The notes beneath the pieces were generated by a model. That model made no database searches. It worked only from the letters and a program-made list of their open reading frames with translations, and was not told where the DNA came from. From a virus: a stretch of 21,945 nt of DNA. The stretch is taken from positions 1 through 21,945 of the IMG/VR virus record IMGVR_UViG_3300009408_000036; one strand, written 5' to 3'. Positions 1-7,481 of this stretch are shown here, piece after piece; position 1 is the stretch's first letter, and every line of letters begins with the position of its first letter. Both the position numbers and the translations under genes were made by a program.

Positions 1-284
1 ATACTGTAGGTATTTGTGTGAGTTATAAAAAAGAAGTTATAGACACACAAGATAAGAATCAGGATACTAATGTAATCCATACTGATTGGTGTACTAAGTA
101 TGATACAGATTGTACTTCTAGTACTAGGGATACATCAGATTCAGAATGTTTGTATACAAAAAGCTTAATCTCGGAAGTAGTTCAAGAAGTAGCCAGTCAG
201 AAAGAGGCTAATGACAGGCGTACTGAGTTGGTTAACAGGCTTACAAAGCTTGTGATTGCGGCCAAGAAGTGGTTCCAAGATTAA
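1..284 (+). CDS. Unknown phage protein, possibly the C-terminal end of a longer gene
   Basis: The reading frame is open from the window edge to the TAA at 282-284. A GTG at 18 with a weak GTAGG six to ten bases upstream could start an 88-residue protein, but the frame stays open above it, so this may equally be the tail of a longer gene cut by the window. The visible part is rich in Asp, Thr and Ser up to about residue 45. It ends in an amphipathic helix (SEVVQEVASQKEANDRR onward, finishing AAKKWFQD). I do not recognise a family. Its position just before the scaffold and capsid genes fits the end of a portal, protease or other head gene, which is inference only. Confidence 0.5.
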   Translation, partial: TVGICVSYKKEVIDTQDKNQDTNVIHTDWCTKYDTDCTSSTRDTSDSECLYTKSLISEVVQEVASQKEANDRRTELVNRLTKLVIAAKKWFQD

Positions 285-324
285 AGTGTTTTTCTATAAT
301 CCAAATTTTTAAGGAGGTAGAAAT

Positions 325-705
325 ATGCCACAATTAGGACGAGCTCAAACTGGTGAGCTTAAAGGTAAACCCGGTGTGGTAGCTGTTAAGGCTGACAATG
401 ATAGTAAGGTTATTTATCGTTCCACTGGTAAAGACGGTGCTCCAATGCTTTGGTCAGAAGTTGTTGTAGCTAGTGGTATCGATACCGTTGTTTGTAGTGG
501 GATAACCATTAATGGTTATGACTTAGCTTCAATGGCTACTGTTGTTGCCACACCCACGGCTTCTGTTGGAGCCAACTCTTGGTACATTGATCAAGACGCT
601 ACTAATAATGTTATAAGCATTAAGTCTAGTGGTTCTTTGGCTAATGTGTCGTTTAATGTTTTATTTATGTTAGGTAAAAGTGATAGTGTTATTAGTAAAT
701 ACTAA
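325..705 (+). CDS. Small beta-rich putative virion protein
   Basis: A 126-residue protein with an excellent ribosome binding site (AAGGAGG about nine bases before the ATG). The sequence is Gly/Ser/Val/Thr-rich and predicted mostly beta. There are no charged helices, no signal peptide and no membrane segment. The second half (ANSWYIDQDATNNVISIKSS, then a short strand ending in FMLGK) has the alternating pattern of a small beta-sandwich. It carries two SG[I] turns of the kind repeated through the fibre genes of this window. Its place two genes before the decoration and capsid genes suggests a minor head or head-decoration protein. I cannot name the family. Confidence 0.7.
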   Translation: MPQLGRAQTGELKGKPGVVAVKADNDSKVIYRSTGKDGAPMLWSEVVVASGIDTVVCSGITINGYDLASMATVVATPTASVGANSWYIDQDATNNVISIKSSGSLANVSFNVLFMLGKSDSVISKY

Positions 706-843
706 TTTTACTAAAGGTAAAGGATTTTAGGTTGGTATACGACTCTTACGAGTCAAAAAGATTTATTAAGGAGGTTAGTAGCCTACTTACCATTAATAGA
801 TTGTCATAATTGATGATCAATATTGTTTAGGAGGAATAAAAAC
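706..843 (+). promoter_or_regulatory. Non-coding leader with three inverted repeats before the scaffold gene
   Basis: A 138-base gap in an otherwise tightly packed region. It holds a 5-bp hairpin (GACTC 741-745, GAGTC 750-754, TTAC loop), a 19-base hyphenated palindrome at 773-791 (GGT-t-AGTAG, centre C782, CTACT-t-ACC) and a second odd-centred palindrome at 809-821 (ATTGAT-g-ATCAAT). An AAGGAGG at 768-774 overlaps the large palindrome, but no start codon follows at a usable distance. The real ribosome binding site of the next gene is at 829-834. No hairpin is followed by a T run, so none is a convincing terminator. I found no confident -35/-10 pair. A leader or operator role is inferred. Confidence 0.4.
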
Positions 844-1542
844 ATGGAAGATAAATTGAAGCAAGACATCAAGGCTTTTGTATCTGAAATATTCTCCCAG
901 AAGGAAGAGCAGGAGCGTATTTCTAAAACAGAAGCTGCCCTTGAAGAGTCTGCTAGAACCATAGAAGAGCTTACAAAGGCTCTTGATTCTAAGACCAATG
1001 AGGTCGAAGAACTTGGTCAAACTGTGGCTTCTTTAGAGGAAGAAATGGCCACCGTTAAAGAGGCTCTTAAGGAAGCCAAAGACAAGGCTGAAGAGGCTGA
1101 CAAAGGGAAAGCCTCTGTTGAAGACGAGCTGGCTAAAGCACAAGCCAGTGTTGAAGAGCTCTCTGGCAGGCTAGCTGACATAGAGAAGAATACTGTAGCA
1201 GATGCTAGGATGAAAGAGTTAGAAACCGCTGGTGTTTTAAGCAAGAATCCAGAAGCACAACGTGCTAAAATCATAGATATGGATGATGAGGCTTTTACTT
1301 CTTATAAAGAGGAGTTGGCCTCAGTTAAAGAAGCCATTATGGCTAGTCTTTCTGACAACCAAACTACTGATCCAGATGATGATGGCAAGTCAGTAGATAA
1401 TAACGACACCCCTGATGCCGATTTGAATGGCAAATCAAAGGCTTCATTGAATCTAGAAAGTGATTCATCTGATTTAGCTACTAAGTACGCTGAATTAGGC
1501 AAGGCTTTGGCTGCTAAAATGGTTGGCGATAAAAGTAATTAA
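844..1542 (+). CDS. Putative capsid scaffolding protein (coiled coil)
   Basis: A 232-residue acidic protein. The ATG at 844 is preferred over an upstream in-frame TTG at 823 because AGGAGG at 829-834 sits nine bases before it and would lie inside the longer form. Residues of about 20 to 120 form a continuous heptad-rich coiled coil (repeated EEL, LEEEM, KEALKEAKDKAEEADK patterns). A Pro/Asp/Asn-rich linker follows (TDPDDDGK), then a short C-terminal helix (LATKYAELGKALAAKMVG). A long Glu/Lys coiled coil with a small C-terminal helix, two genes before the major capsid gene, is the classic form and position of a phage scaffold, which guides procapsid assembly and then leaves. No protease motif is visible. 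Confidence 0.75.
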   Translation: MEDKLKQDIKAFVSEIFSQKEEQERISKTEAALEESARTIEELTKALDSKTNEVEELGQTVASLEEEMATVKEALKEAKDKAEEADKGKASVEDELAKAQASVEELSGRLADIEKNTVADARMKELETAGVLSKNPEAQRAKIIDMDDEAFTSYKEELASVKEAIMASLSDNQTTDPDDDGKSVDNNDTPDADLNGKSKASLNLESDSSDLATKYAELGKALAAKMVGDKSN

Positions 1543-1556
1543 GGAGGAATAAAAAT

Positions 1557-2189
1557 ATGTTTATACCAAGACATCCTGTTGTTGAGAATCAGTTTTGTAA
1601 GTATGCTGCTCAGACTGATACAGGCGCTGCCGGCATTGGCGGTGTAATCGCATACGCTGGTTCTGTTCTTTATCTTGATCCGACAGCTACTAATGAGGAA
1701 GCTGTTGTAAAGAAAATGGCCCACGGTGTTACCGAGGCTCCATTTGGTTTTGCTATGCAGAAAGTTAAGACCGGTTACCATCAGGTACATCCTGTTGGAT
1801 ATATGATGCCAGGTGATTCTGGTTCTAGTGACGTTATCGCACAGCCATTGTACGATGCTACTGGTAACGTTGTTGGTACTAAAGAGGCTCCACTTGGTGT
1901 TGCTCACTACGGTATTTGGGATACAGTCCATTATACCTGTCTACAGTCAACTACTGTTGGTACTGTTGATGATGGTGATCACATGAAACCAGGTATGAGT
2001 TTGTACCCAGCTGCTGACGAAGCTAAACTTACTAACTCTACTGTCAATTCTGACGGTACCGATGATAATGGCGAGCGCTGTTCTAGTACAGTGGTTGCCA
2101 GGGTTGTTGAAGGTGCTAGCGCTGCTAAGTGTACTGCTAACATCAAGAACACCACTCTGTACCCAATCAGAGTTAAGTTGGTTATATAA
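1557..2189 (+). CDS. Putative head decoration (capsid cement) protein
   Basis: A 210-residue beta-rich protein with a strong ribosome binding site (AAGGAGGAATAAAAAT before the ATG), 14 bases after the scaffold gene. It is Gly/Val/Thr-rich with a central compact stretch (EAPFGFAMQKVKTGYHQV, then GYMMPGDSG) and ends in a hydrophobic strand (LYPIRVKLVI). It has no helical coiled coil, membrane segment or signal. Phage genes between scaffold and major capsid protein are most often decoration proteins, and the beta-barrel-like composition agrees. The assignment rests on position and composition, not on a recognised family motif. The strong ribosome binding site and the terminator right after it suggest high expression. 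Confidence 0.6.
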   Translation: MFIPRHPVVENQFCKYAAQTDTGAAGIGGVIAYAGSVLYLDPTATNEEAVVKKMAHGVTEAPFGFAMQKVKTGYHQVHPVGYMMPGDSGSSDVIAQPLYDATGNVVGTKEAPLGVAHYGIWDTVHYTCLQSTTVGTVDDGDHMKPGMSLYPAADEAKLTNSTVNSDGTDDNGERCSSTVVARVVEGASAAKCTANIKNTTLYPIRVKLVI

Positions 2190-2204
2190 TTGTTTTTTGA
2201 TAAC

Positions 2205-2233
2205 AAGGCCCGCCATATTATGTGGTGGGCCTT
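2205..2233 (+). terminator. Hairpin after the decoration gene, probable terminator or attenuator
   Basis: A stem of 11 pairs (2205-2215 with 2223-2233), including GGCCCGCCA against TGGTGGGCC with one G-T pair, closes a 7-base loop. Only TTAAAA follows, not a long T run, so read-through into the capsid gene is likely. It may instead act as an RNA-processing or stability element between the decoration and capsid messages. Confidence 0.65.
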
Positions 2234-2242
2234 AAAATGTGT

Positions 2243-2275
2243 GGATTAATTTACAACCATATGTGTTGTAAATCC
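2243..2275 (+). other. Inverted repeat in the capsid gene leader
   Basis: TTTACAAC (2250-2257) pairs with GTTGTAAA (2265-2272) around a 7-base loop. Alternatively TACAAC/GTTGTA can be extended by GGATT (2243-2247) with AATCC (2271-2275) around a 4-base bulge. It lies 30 bases before the capsid start and leaves the AAGGAGG free. It could stabilise the 5' end of the capsid message, which is inference. Confidence 0.4.
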
Positions 2276-2304
2276 TAAAATAATAAACTATAAGGAGGTA
2301 TCTT

Positions 2305-3372
2305 ATGGATATCAAAGAAATGCAGGCTCTGTTTAGAGCCACCGCTGAGGTTTCACCGGAAGGTGAAGCGGCTTACAAAGCTTTTGCTGCTGCTCTCACC
2401 ACTCCTATTCTTCAGAAAGTTGAACTAGAATCAATCATGAGACAGCTTTTTGCTGTCGAACGGCTTGCGCCAGGTGCACAAGCTAGTTATCCAGTTGCGG
2501 AAGATTTTGAGGTACCTGTGTGGGTTCTCCCTGGCCTTGGGTATGTCGCTCAGAACTTTATCGAAGGTATTGGGGAAGAGGTTTACGTTCCCACTTTTAC
2601 ACTAAGTTCTTCTGCTGATTGGAAGATTACTTATGCTCGTGATTCACGTATAGATATTCCACAGAGAGCTGCTGCTCGTGTTGCTAAAGATCTGGCTAAC
2701 TATGAGGAAGAGTGTGGTTGGCGTGTTATTGTCCCAGCTGCTACTTCTTCATTTGCTGGTAAAGGTCTTTTAGGTTCACGTCCTGCACCTATTTATGAGA
2801 TGGACCCAACATCAACTGGTGCCGGGTATCTTTCTCCTCAGCTTATCAACAAGATGTTGGTTGGCTTCAAGCGTGTAGGTAGGACCCTTACTGACCTGTA
2901 TGTCAGTCCCGAAGATGCTGCCGATATTCGTGAGTGGACAGACACCGATATCGATCCAGTAACTCGTCGTGAGATTTTCCAGGCTTCCGGTATGGGTAGT
3001 GTTTGGAATGTTCGTCTCCACGAGGTACAGCACCTTGGTGCCACAGGTCTTTATAATATTAACTCTTCGGATTCAGAATATGGTAAGTTCAATGCTGATG
3101 CTTCTAATACCTTCAATTCGTACGTCTTGGATAATCCGAACAAGACTAATGCTGATGGTACAGTAGCTACACTGGGTGAAACCCAGATTTACGGTTTCGA
3201 TCTTACCACCAACGATTCGCTGGTCATGCCTATTAAGAAAGAGTATGAGGCTATCGAAGATCCGACCCTGTTAAGAGTCCAGAAGCAGGGCTTCTTCGGT
3301 TGGATGGAAGTAGGCTTTGCCGCCCTCGATCCTCGTATGCTTGGTATGGGCGTAATCGATCGCTCACTGTAA
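2305..3372 (+). CDS. Major capsid protein (HK97-like fold inferred)
   Basis: A 355-residue protein with a strong AAGGAGG site. Features typical of this class: a helical N-terminus (MDIKEMQALFRATAEVS), an early Pro/Val region (SYPVAEDFEVPVWVLPG) and a strand-turn-strand with a long helix (SRIDIPQRAAARVAKDLANY). A mid-protein segment LYVSPEDAADIREW resembles the motif seen in the P-domain helix region of many phage capsid proteins. There is a C-terminal beta segment (KKEYEAIEDPTLLRVQKQG, then FFGWMEVGFA). Size, the scaffold and decoration genes just upstream, and the private strong terminator all agree. It looks richer in GC and in C-ending codons than its neighbours, as expected for the most abundant virion protein. 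No long N-terminal delta domain is evident, consistent with a separate scaffold gene. Confidence 0.88.
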   Translation: MDIKEMQALFRATAEVSPEGEAAYKAFAAALTTPILQKVELESIMRQLFAVERLAPGAQASYPVAEDFEVPVWVLPGLGYVAQNFIEGIGEEVYVPTFTLSSSADWKITYARDSRIDIPQRAAARVAKDLANYEEECGWRVIVPAATSSFAGKGLLGSRPAPIYEMDPTSTGAGYLSPQLINKMLVGFKRVGRTLTDLYVSPEDAADIREWTDTDIDPVTRREIFQASGMGSVWNVRLHEVQHLGATGLYNINSSDSEYGKFNADASNTFNSYVLDNPNKTNADGTVATLGETQIYGFDLTTNDSLVMPIKKEYEAIEDPTLLRVQKQGFFGWMEVGFAALDPRMLGMGVIDRSL

Positions 3373-3396
3373 TCAGTGCTTAACACGTAGTTTACC

Positions 3397-3426
3397 AAAG
3401 CCCCTCTTTTTGAGGGGCTTTTTTAT
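3397..3426 (+). terminator. Strong intrinsic terminator after the major capsid gene
   Basis: A 9-bp perfect stem (AAGCCCCTC 3398-3406 with GAGGGGCTT 3412-3420) and a 5-base T loop, followed directly by a T run (3419-3424). This is a textbook Rho-independent terminator and isolates the head genes from the downstream fibre block. Confidence 0.93.
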
Positions 3427-3454
3427 TAAGTAACCTTCTATAAATTAGAATATT

Positions 3455-3769
3455 ATGCTTAAGTTTTTGATTTATAGTATCTTAGTAGAAGAAGTTACAG
3501 AGATAGTGGTTAAGTCGTCGTTACTAAATCAATTGAAAAAACGACTGCTTAGATCAGATAGCAAGGTTTGCAATCTGTTACACGATTTATTGGATTGTGG
3601 TTTTTGTTTTTCATTTTGGGTATCGTTGTTAGTAACGATATTGTTTTTTGATAATAGAGTGTTGTTAGAGGAAAAGGTGCCTTTATTGGTGTTTGCTTTG
3701 TTGTTACACAAAGCTTCTAATACATGGCATAACTTTTTTGATTTTATTAGGTATTTTAATAACAGATAG
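3455..3769 (+). CDS. Small membrane protein, DUF1360-like
   Basis: A 104-residue protein starting at ATG 3455, about 30 bases after the capsid terminator. No clear Shine-Dalgarno is visible. It has two hydrophobic segments (about residues 51-65, FSFWVSLLVTILFF, and 75-85, VPLLVFALLLH) and a CxxCxxFWVSLL signature at the entry of the first (DCGFCFSFWVSLL). This arrangement, a CxxC just before a transmembrane helix and a second helix near the C-terminus, resembles the DUF1360 family of small membrane proteins of bacteria and phages, whose function is unknown. It is T-rich and looks unlike its neighbours in composition. Among virion genes it could be a moron, for example acting on the host envelope, but that is speculation. 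Confidence 0.6.
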   Translation: MLKFLIYSILVEEVTEIVVKSSLLNQLKKRLLRSDSKVCNLLHDLLDCGFCFSFWVSLLVTILFFDNRVLLEEKVPLLVFALLLHKASNTWHNFFDFIRYFNNR

Positions 3770-3786
3770 GAAAAGGAGGAAACATT

Positions 3787-4245
3787 ATGTATGGAGTAGT
3801 TAAAAACATGGGACAAGCATGGGCTTATGCCTTTAAACGGGCTGTGGCTCCTGGCGGCGAGATACCTCTTGCTGAATTATATGAGCAGTATGGTAAGAAA
3901 TATAATATTTCAGAAGGGGAAGAATTCGTTAAGTGGTTGCAGGAAGTCAAACTAGGCAAATCACCTAATTGGGCCGTAATCATTGATGACCCTGCCAAGC
4001 AGTCAGTAGTCGAAACAGGAAAAGATACTAGTAATCTAGTTAGTCCCATAATTAAAAAAGAGATTACCGTTATGGATATTGTAGAGCTTTCTGTTCGTAA
4101 AGCTAGGAAAAAATTACCTGAAATAAATGATATTAGGTTGTTAAAATATGCTTTACAGGAAGCTAGCGGTAGATCTGGTAAAGATAGCTTATGTAATTTA
4201 TTACGCAGGCGGATTCAAGAATTGGAGCTGACGCGTAATATATAA
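3787..4245 (+). CDS. Unknown phage protein, two helical parts
   Basis: A 152-residue protein with a strong AAAGGAGGAAAC site before ATG 3787. The first part (to about residue 60) is mixed helix with aromatic residues (NMGQAWAYAFKRAVAPGG, LAELYEQYGKKYNISEGEEF). A polar linker of about 35 residues follows. The C-terminal half (about 95-150) is strongly helical and basic (IVELSVRKARKKLPEIND, then LCNLLRRRIQELEL). There is no signal peptide or membrane helix. I do not recognise the family. The basic C-terminal helices might bind nucleic acid or a virion partner. It opens the run that leads into the tail-fibre block. Confidence 0.6.
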   Translation: MYGVVKNMGQAWAYAFKRAVAPGGEIPLAELYEQYGKKYNISEGEEFVKWLQEVKLGKSPNWAVIIDDPAKQSVVETGKDTSNLVSPIIKKEITVMDIVELSVRKARKKLPEINDIRLLKYALQEASGRSGKDSLCNLLRRRIQELELTRNI

Positions 4246-4271
4246 AAAAATAAAATAATGGTAGAGTAACT

Positions 4272-5573
4272 ATGAGTAGAAGTCTTTTGAGGCAGTTAGA
4301 ACAGATTAGATGGTCGGCTACTTATGATGATAGTATAGCCAATGTTAATACTATCGGTGTAGCCGAACCAACATTGTCAGGCTCGTTAGAGCAGGATCTA
4401 AATGTTATACGTACTCTTATGAAGGGTGTTAAGGGTACAGCTAACTGGTACGATGACTTAGGTAAGTATTTTGATCCTACAAATACAGATGTAGCTAGTT
4501 CAGAATACAAAACCTTAAATCTTTCTAATTTAAAAAATAATACATTAGATGCTAAAACCATTATAGTACCTGTAACAGCTGATAATAATGGTCAAGGGTA
4601 TACTGTTAGTGGTACATCCACTGGTGTATCTATAGCCACTACGGTACCATATGCTAAACCGAACAATCGTATAGGTTTGCCTATATTTGCTAGTACCGCT
4701 AATAATGGTACTTACTATGATGAAGGTGGTTTAGATAGGGTTGTTAGGGCTGATGTTATAAATGTAGACACTGGCCAGGAAATACAGGATAACAACGGTT
4801 ACACTATTTACGCAAAACTACATGACGGTGTAGATTTTGGTGGTGTAGGTGATGGTACTGATGTTTATGCTCGTTTTTACGCTAATGATGTAGCTGTTGA
4901 TTTAAGCACTGTTTCTGGTGGCGTTCCATCAGCTGTAAAAATTATATACCCATATCGTAAGCATTTAAGCGATATGATGGAGTACGATTGGTTACGTACA
5001 GACTTCGTAAACTCTTGGGAGGGTGACGTAGCTCTTGTAGATGATATCCATAATTTGTGGGCATTTACTGGTGCTACCGATAATGATAGGTCTGCCCAGC
5101 CTTGGAATAATATTAGCGGTAATTATTTACTTAACTCCAACCCTGCCAGCCTTAAGGGTGCCTTAGACGCTCTTAATGACGGTATAGGTGACGCAACTTA
5201 TGTTGGAGCTACTTACTTAACTTCTGGTGAGAATATCACACAATCTTTAATTGCTTTAGATACCAATTTAAAGAATGTGTCTGATACTCTTAATGCTGTT
5301 GCCCCAGAAAAATATATAGAGTCTCCTGCTACTACTATTCCTAAAAATACTCCTCATACATTACCAGGTGGGGCTTCTTACACACCAGAAAGTACATCTG
5401 GTAGGGAGGGCGCTAATATGGATATTTATGTCGATGGTCAGCTATTAGCCGCAGATACAGGAGTTGATGGGGCCAATGCTGATCGTGATTACGGCGAGAC
5501 TTCTACTATTACAGTAACATTTAGGTTTGATATACAAGCTGGCCGTAACATAACTTATGTTATTCGTAAGTAA
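4272..5573 (+). CDS. Tail fibre-type virion structural protein
   Basis: A 433-residue protein. Residues 37-67 carry the motif SLEQDLNVIRTLMKGVKG followed by ANWYDDL, a helix-then-NWYD segment that I know from the N-terminal third of many phage virion and fibre proteins. The middle is beta-rich with repeated Gly/Asp/Thr turns. Around residues 300-345 is a short helical zipper (ITQSLIALDTNLKNVSDTL) of the kind that trimerises fibres. The end (about 345-433) is a compact beta domain containing MDIYVDGQLL and ITVTFRFDIQAGRNITYVI. The ribosome binding site is weak (GTAGAG). It is a likely structural component of the tail tip or a head or tail fibre; the exact place in the virion cannot be told. 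Confidence 0.72.
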   Translation: MSRSLLRQLEQIRWSATYDDSIANVNTIGVAEPTLSGSLEQDLNVIRTLMKGVKGTANWYDDLGKYFDPTNTDVASSEYKTLNLSNLKNNTLDAKTIIVPVTADNNGQGYTVSGTSTGVSIATTVPYAKPNNRIGLPIFASTANNGTYYDEGGLDRVVRADVINVDTGQEIQDNNGYTIYAKLHDGVDFGGVGDGTDVYARFYANDVAVDLSTVSGGVPSAVKIIYPYRKHLSDMMEYDWLRTDFVNSWEGDVALVDDIHNLWAFTGATDNDRSAQPWNNISGNYLLNSNPASLKGALDALNDGIGDATYVGATYLTSGENITQSLIALDTNLKNVSDTLNAVAPEKYIESPATTIPKNTPHTLPGGASYTPESTSGREGANMDIYVDGQLLAADTGVDGANADRDYGETSTITVTFRFDIQAGRNITYVIRK

Positions 5574-5585
5574 TTAACATATAAA

Positions 5586-5605
5586 ATATAGATGTATTTC
5601 TATAT
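5586..5605 (+). other. AT-rich hairpin between genes
   Basis: ATATAG (5586-5591) and CTATAT (5600-5605) form a 6-bp AT stem with an 8-base loop, followed by AATTTTAAAGGAG. It is too weak to call a terminator with confidence and lies just before the ribosome binding site of the next gene. Confidence 0.25.
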
Positions 5606-5625
5606 AATTTTAAAGGAGAAGGTAT

Positions 5626-5919
5626 ATGGTATCAGATAATAGTAAATTACGTGATATAGTTATGAAGGCTGGGGATCAGGGAGTTATAACCAAAGAAGAA
5701 GTTGGCTTTATAGTAACTTTGGTTGAGAGGTTCCGCCGTGATATAGAAGTTAAGACCGAGCAGGTTTACATGTTAACTGGTGAGATATCACAGCTCAGGG
5801 CCAATGAAAAAATTATAATAGATTTGGTGGATAATCTTATAAGGGCCTCTGATAGAGATAAGGCACGGCAAGAGACTATAAAAGAGCTTAAAGAAAATAC
5901 ACCTGCGAATAAGAGGTAG
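5626..5919 (+). CDS. Short coiled-coil phage protein
   Basis: A 97-residue, charged, almost entirely helical protein with an AAAGGAGAAGG site before ATG 5626. A short N-terminal segment (KLRDIVMKAGDQGVITKEEV) is followed by a coiled coil from about residue 28 to 90 with regular I/L/V spacing. It has no enzymatic motif. It sits between two beta-rich virion proteins. Small coiled-coil proteins at such positions can be fibre assembly chaperones or small virion parts. The function is unknown. Confidence 0.6.
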   Translation: MVSDNSKLRDIVMKAGDQGVITKEEVGFIVTLVERFRRDIEVKTEQVYMLTGEISQLRANEKIIIDLVDNLIRASDRDKARQETIKELKENTPANKR

Positions 5920-5927
5920 GTGTTTAA

Positions 5928-6449
5928 ATGATTATTCTACGTAGAGTAAGTCAAGCCCCTAGTAGTGTATCTTCGTATATAACTAAGGTAGGTAAGGACC
6001 TTTATGGGGTTAAAGATGGGGTCAATAAACTTTTTTACGTAGAGGAAGCGTATGAACCTAATGAGATAGTTGTATACTATAATGGTCAGGCGCTTCATAG
6101 CGGTGATGATTTTTTAGAGGTTAGTGCTAGTGGTATACAGTTTTACTATATAGCCCCACACCCAGAAGATGTGTTGAAGGCTGTGTATACCACTAGTTCT
6201 ACCCGGTATGTGCTACATGGTATAAAGCCTATACCTATTTATGCCGACAAACAGATAATAACATTATCACCGCCGCTGGCCGACAACAACTATAACGTTA
6301 AGGTGGATATAACTACTACTTCCGGTACCGTACCTAGTATATACGGTTGGGTAGTTGGTAACAAGAAACCGGATAGTTTTACTGTGTATTTATCTGGTGA
6401 GATAGATACCAACGATTATTTTATTGATTGGTCTATAATAAAAAATTAG
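5928..6449 (+). CDS. Tail fibre-type protein with duplicated C-terminal beta domain
   Basis: A 173-residue protein. The N-terminal half (to about residue 95) is beta-rich and contains VEEAYEPNEIVVYYNGQAL followed by SGDDFLE, an attachment-type phage module in which 'yyNGq.L..g.DF' marks a beta-hairpin domain common in fibre proteins. Residues 98-173 form a separate domain homologous to the C-terminus of the next gene product (shared pattern YADxxY at the start, then a conserved strand ending SGxxDTxxYxxxW). The gene starts nine bases after the previous stop with a GAGGTAGG site. A receptor-binding or tail-tip role is likely from the domain pairing and position. Confidence 0.68.
   Translation: MIILRRVSQAPSSVSSYITKVGKDLYGVKDGVNKLFYVEEAYEPNEIVVYYNGQALHSGDDFLEVSASGIQFYYIAPHPEDVLKAVYTTSSTRYVLHGIKPIPIYADKQIITLSPPLADNNYNVKVDITTTSGTVPSIYGWVVGNKKPDSFTVYLSGEIDTNDYFIDWSIIKN
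6219..6446 (+). repeat. Copy 1 of a duplicated C-terminal beta domain
   Basis: It encodes residues 98-173 of the 173-aa fibre protein. It aligns end to end with the region encoded at 7246-7473: ADNNYNVKV against ADTNYTVSV, SIYGWVV against AIYPMMV, and LSGEIDTNDYFIDW against FSGDMDTANYVLEW. The similarity is at the protein level. Confidence 0.75.
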
Positions 6450-6462
6450 AGGAGAGTAACGT

Positions 6463-7476
6463 ATGGCTAAATTTCAAGGTAAGCACTTAAAGCTAAAAGA
6501 TAACCAAAGAGTTTATTTTGGTAATAATGATAATACAAGTATTTGGTGGGACGGAGCAGAGCTGCGTATAGCCACCTCTATTAGTGGCGTATCGCCTACA
6601 CAAGATGGGCATTTAGTTACAAAAAAATATGTAGATTCTAAAGTCACTAATGTTGATTGGCAAGACTCAGTTTTAAATAATACTATATCAGATCCCCCAG
6701 CTAGTCCTAGTGTTGGGGATAGGTATATTATCGCTGCCGCCGCCACAGGGGATTGGTCAGGACATGACGGCGATATAGTCGAGTGGAATGGGTCTGCTTG
6801 GGTATTTACAACAAAGAACCCAGGAATGGCCACCTATGTTGAAAGTGCCAATAAGATGTATATCTATAATGGTACTAACTGGGTAGTTATGGCCAGTATT
6901 TTTTCACATTCTAACTTGGCTGATCTCAATTCTGACGATCACACCCAGTATATAAGGGTAGATGGTGCTAGAGCTTTTACAAACACTGTGGCTGGTGTTG
7001 ATCCTGTTAATCCACAGGACCTATCTACCAAGAATTACGTAGACAACGAGTTCAGTACCCTTAGTGGTGTATTAAGTATTCATAGCAACTTACAAGGTCT
7101 GGGAGCAGACGACCACCAGCAGTATGTACGTGTAGATGGTGCTAGAGGGTTCACAGCCACTGTAAGTGGTGTAACACCTGTTAATGATTATGACTTAGCT
7201 ACTAAAGGCTATGTCGATTCACAGGCTGCAGATAAACAACGTTCAGGTAGAGTATCCCTACCTCTAAATGCTTCTAGCCAGTCAGTGACATTTTCTACAC
7301 CATATGCTGACACTAATTACACTGTCAGTGTGGTACTTACAAATACAGTTGATGCTACTCCGGCTATATACCCGATGATGGTATCGGCTAAGTCTACTAC
7401 TGGTTTTACAGTAATATTTTCTGGTGATATGGATACAGCTAATTACGTACTCGAATGGGTATGTCTTCACGATTAA
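6463..7476 (+). CDS. Tail fibre protein with DUF2793-like domain and tandem repeats
   Basis: A 337-residue modular fibre protein with a GAGGAG site. In order: an N-terminal attachment module (residues 1-60, GKHLKLKD, YFG, IWWDGAELR) shared with the next gene product; a DUF2793-like domain at about 65-142 (ISDPPASPSVGDRYIIAAAA, then DGDIVEWNGSAW and MYIYNGTNWV); two tandem 46-residue repeats at 149-194 and 207-252 built on HxNLxxLxxDDHxQY followed by RVDGAR and TKxYVD; and a C-terminal beta domain at 262-337 shared with the preceding gene product. All are typical of trimeric phage fibres. The likely role is host recognition. Confidence 0.85.
   Translation: MAKFQGKHLKLKDNQRVYFGNNDNTSIWWDGAELRIATSISGVSPTQDGHLVTKKYVDSKVTNVDWQDSVLNNTISDPPASPSVGDRYIIAAAATGDWSGHDGDIVEWNGSAWVFTTKNPGMATYVESANKMYIYNGTNWVVMASIFSHSNLADLNSDDHTQYIRVDGARAFTNTVAGVDPVNPQDLSTKNYVDNEFSTLSGVLSIHSNLQGLGADDHQQYVRVDGARGFTATVSGVTPVNDYDLATKGYVDSQAADKQRSGRVSLPLNASSQSVTFSTPYADTNYTVSVVLTNTVDATPAIYPMMVSAKSTTGFTVIFSGDMDTANYVLEWVCLHD
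6907..7218 (+). repeat. Two tandem 46-residue fibre repeats
   Basis: The segments 6907-7044 and 7081-7218 encode repeats with 32 of 46 identical residues by direct alignment, joined by a 12-residue spacer. Both contain DDHxQYxRVDGAR and end DLxTKxYVD. A half repeat (SGVSPTQDGHLVTKKYVDS) occurs near the N-terminus of the same protein. Confidence 0.85.
7246..7473 (+). repeat. Copy 2 of the duplicated C-terminal beta domain
   Basis: It encodes residues 262-337 of the 337-aa fibre protein, co-linear with the domain encoded at 6219-6446. Two neighbouring fibre genes therefore end in the same small beta domain. Confidence 0.75.
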
Positions 7477-7481
7477 GATAA

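Noticed and set aside
823-843. TTG start at 823 for the scaffold gene
   Set aside because: AGGAGG at 829-834 lies between it and ATG 844, so the ATG is the real start.
1539-1931. 130-codon minus-strand frame
   Set aside because: It is antisense to the probable decoration gene and has no coding character of its own.
2197-2221. TTGATA / TATTAT as a promoter for the capsid gene
   Set aside because: The spacer is only about 13 bases and the -10 lies inside the hairpin loop.
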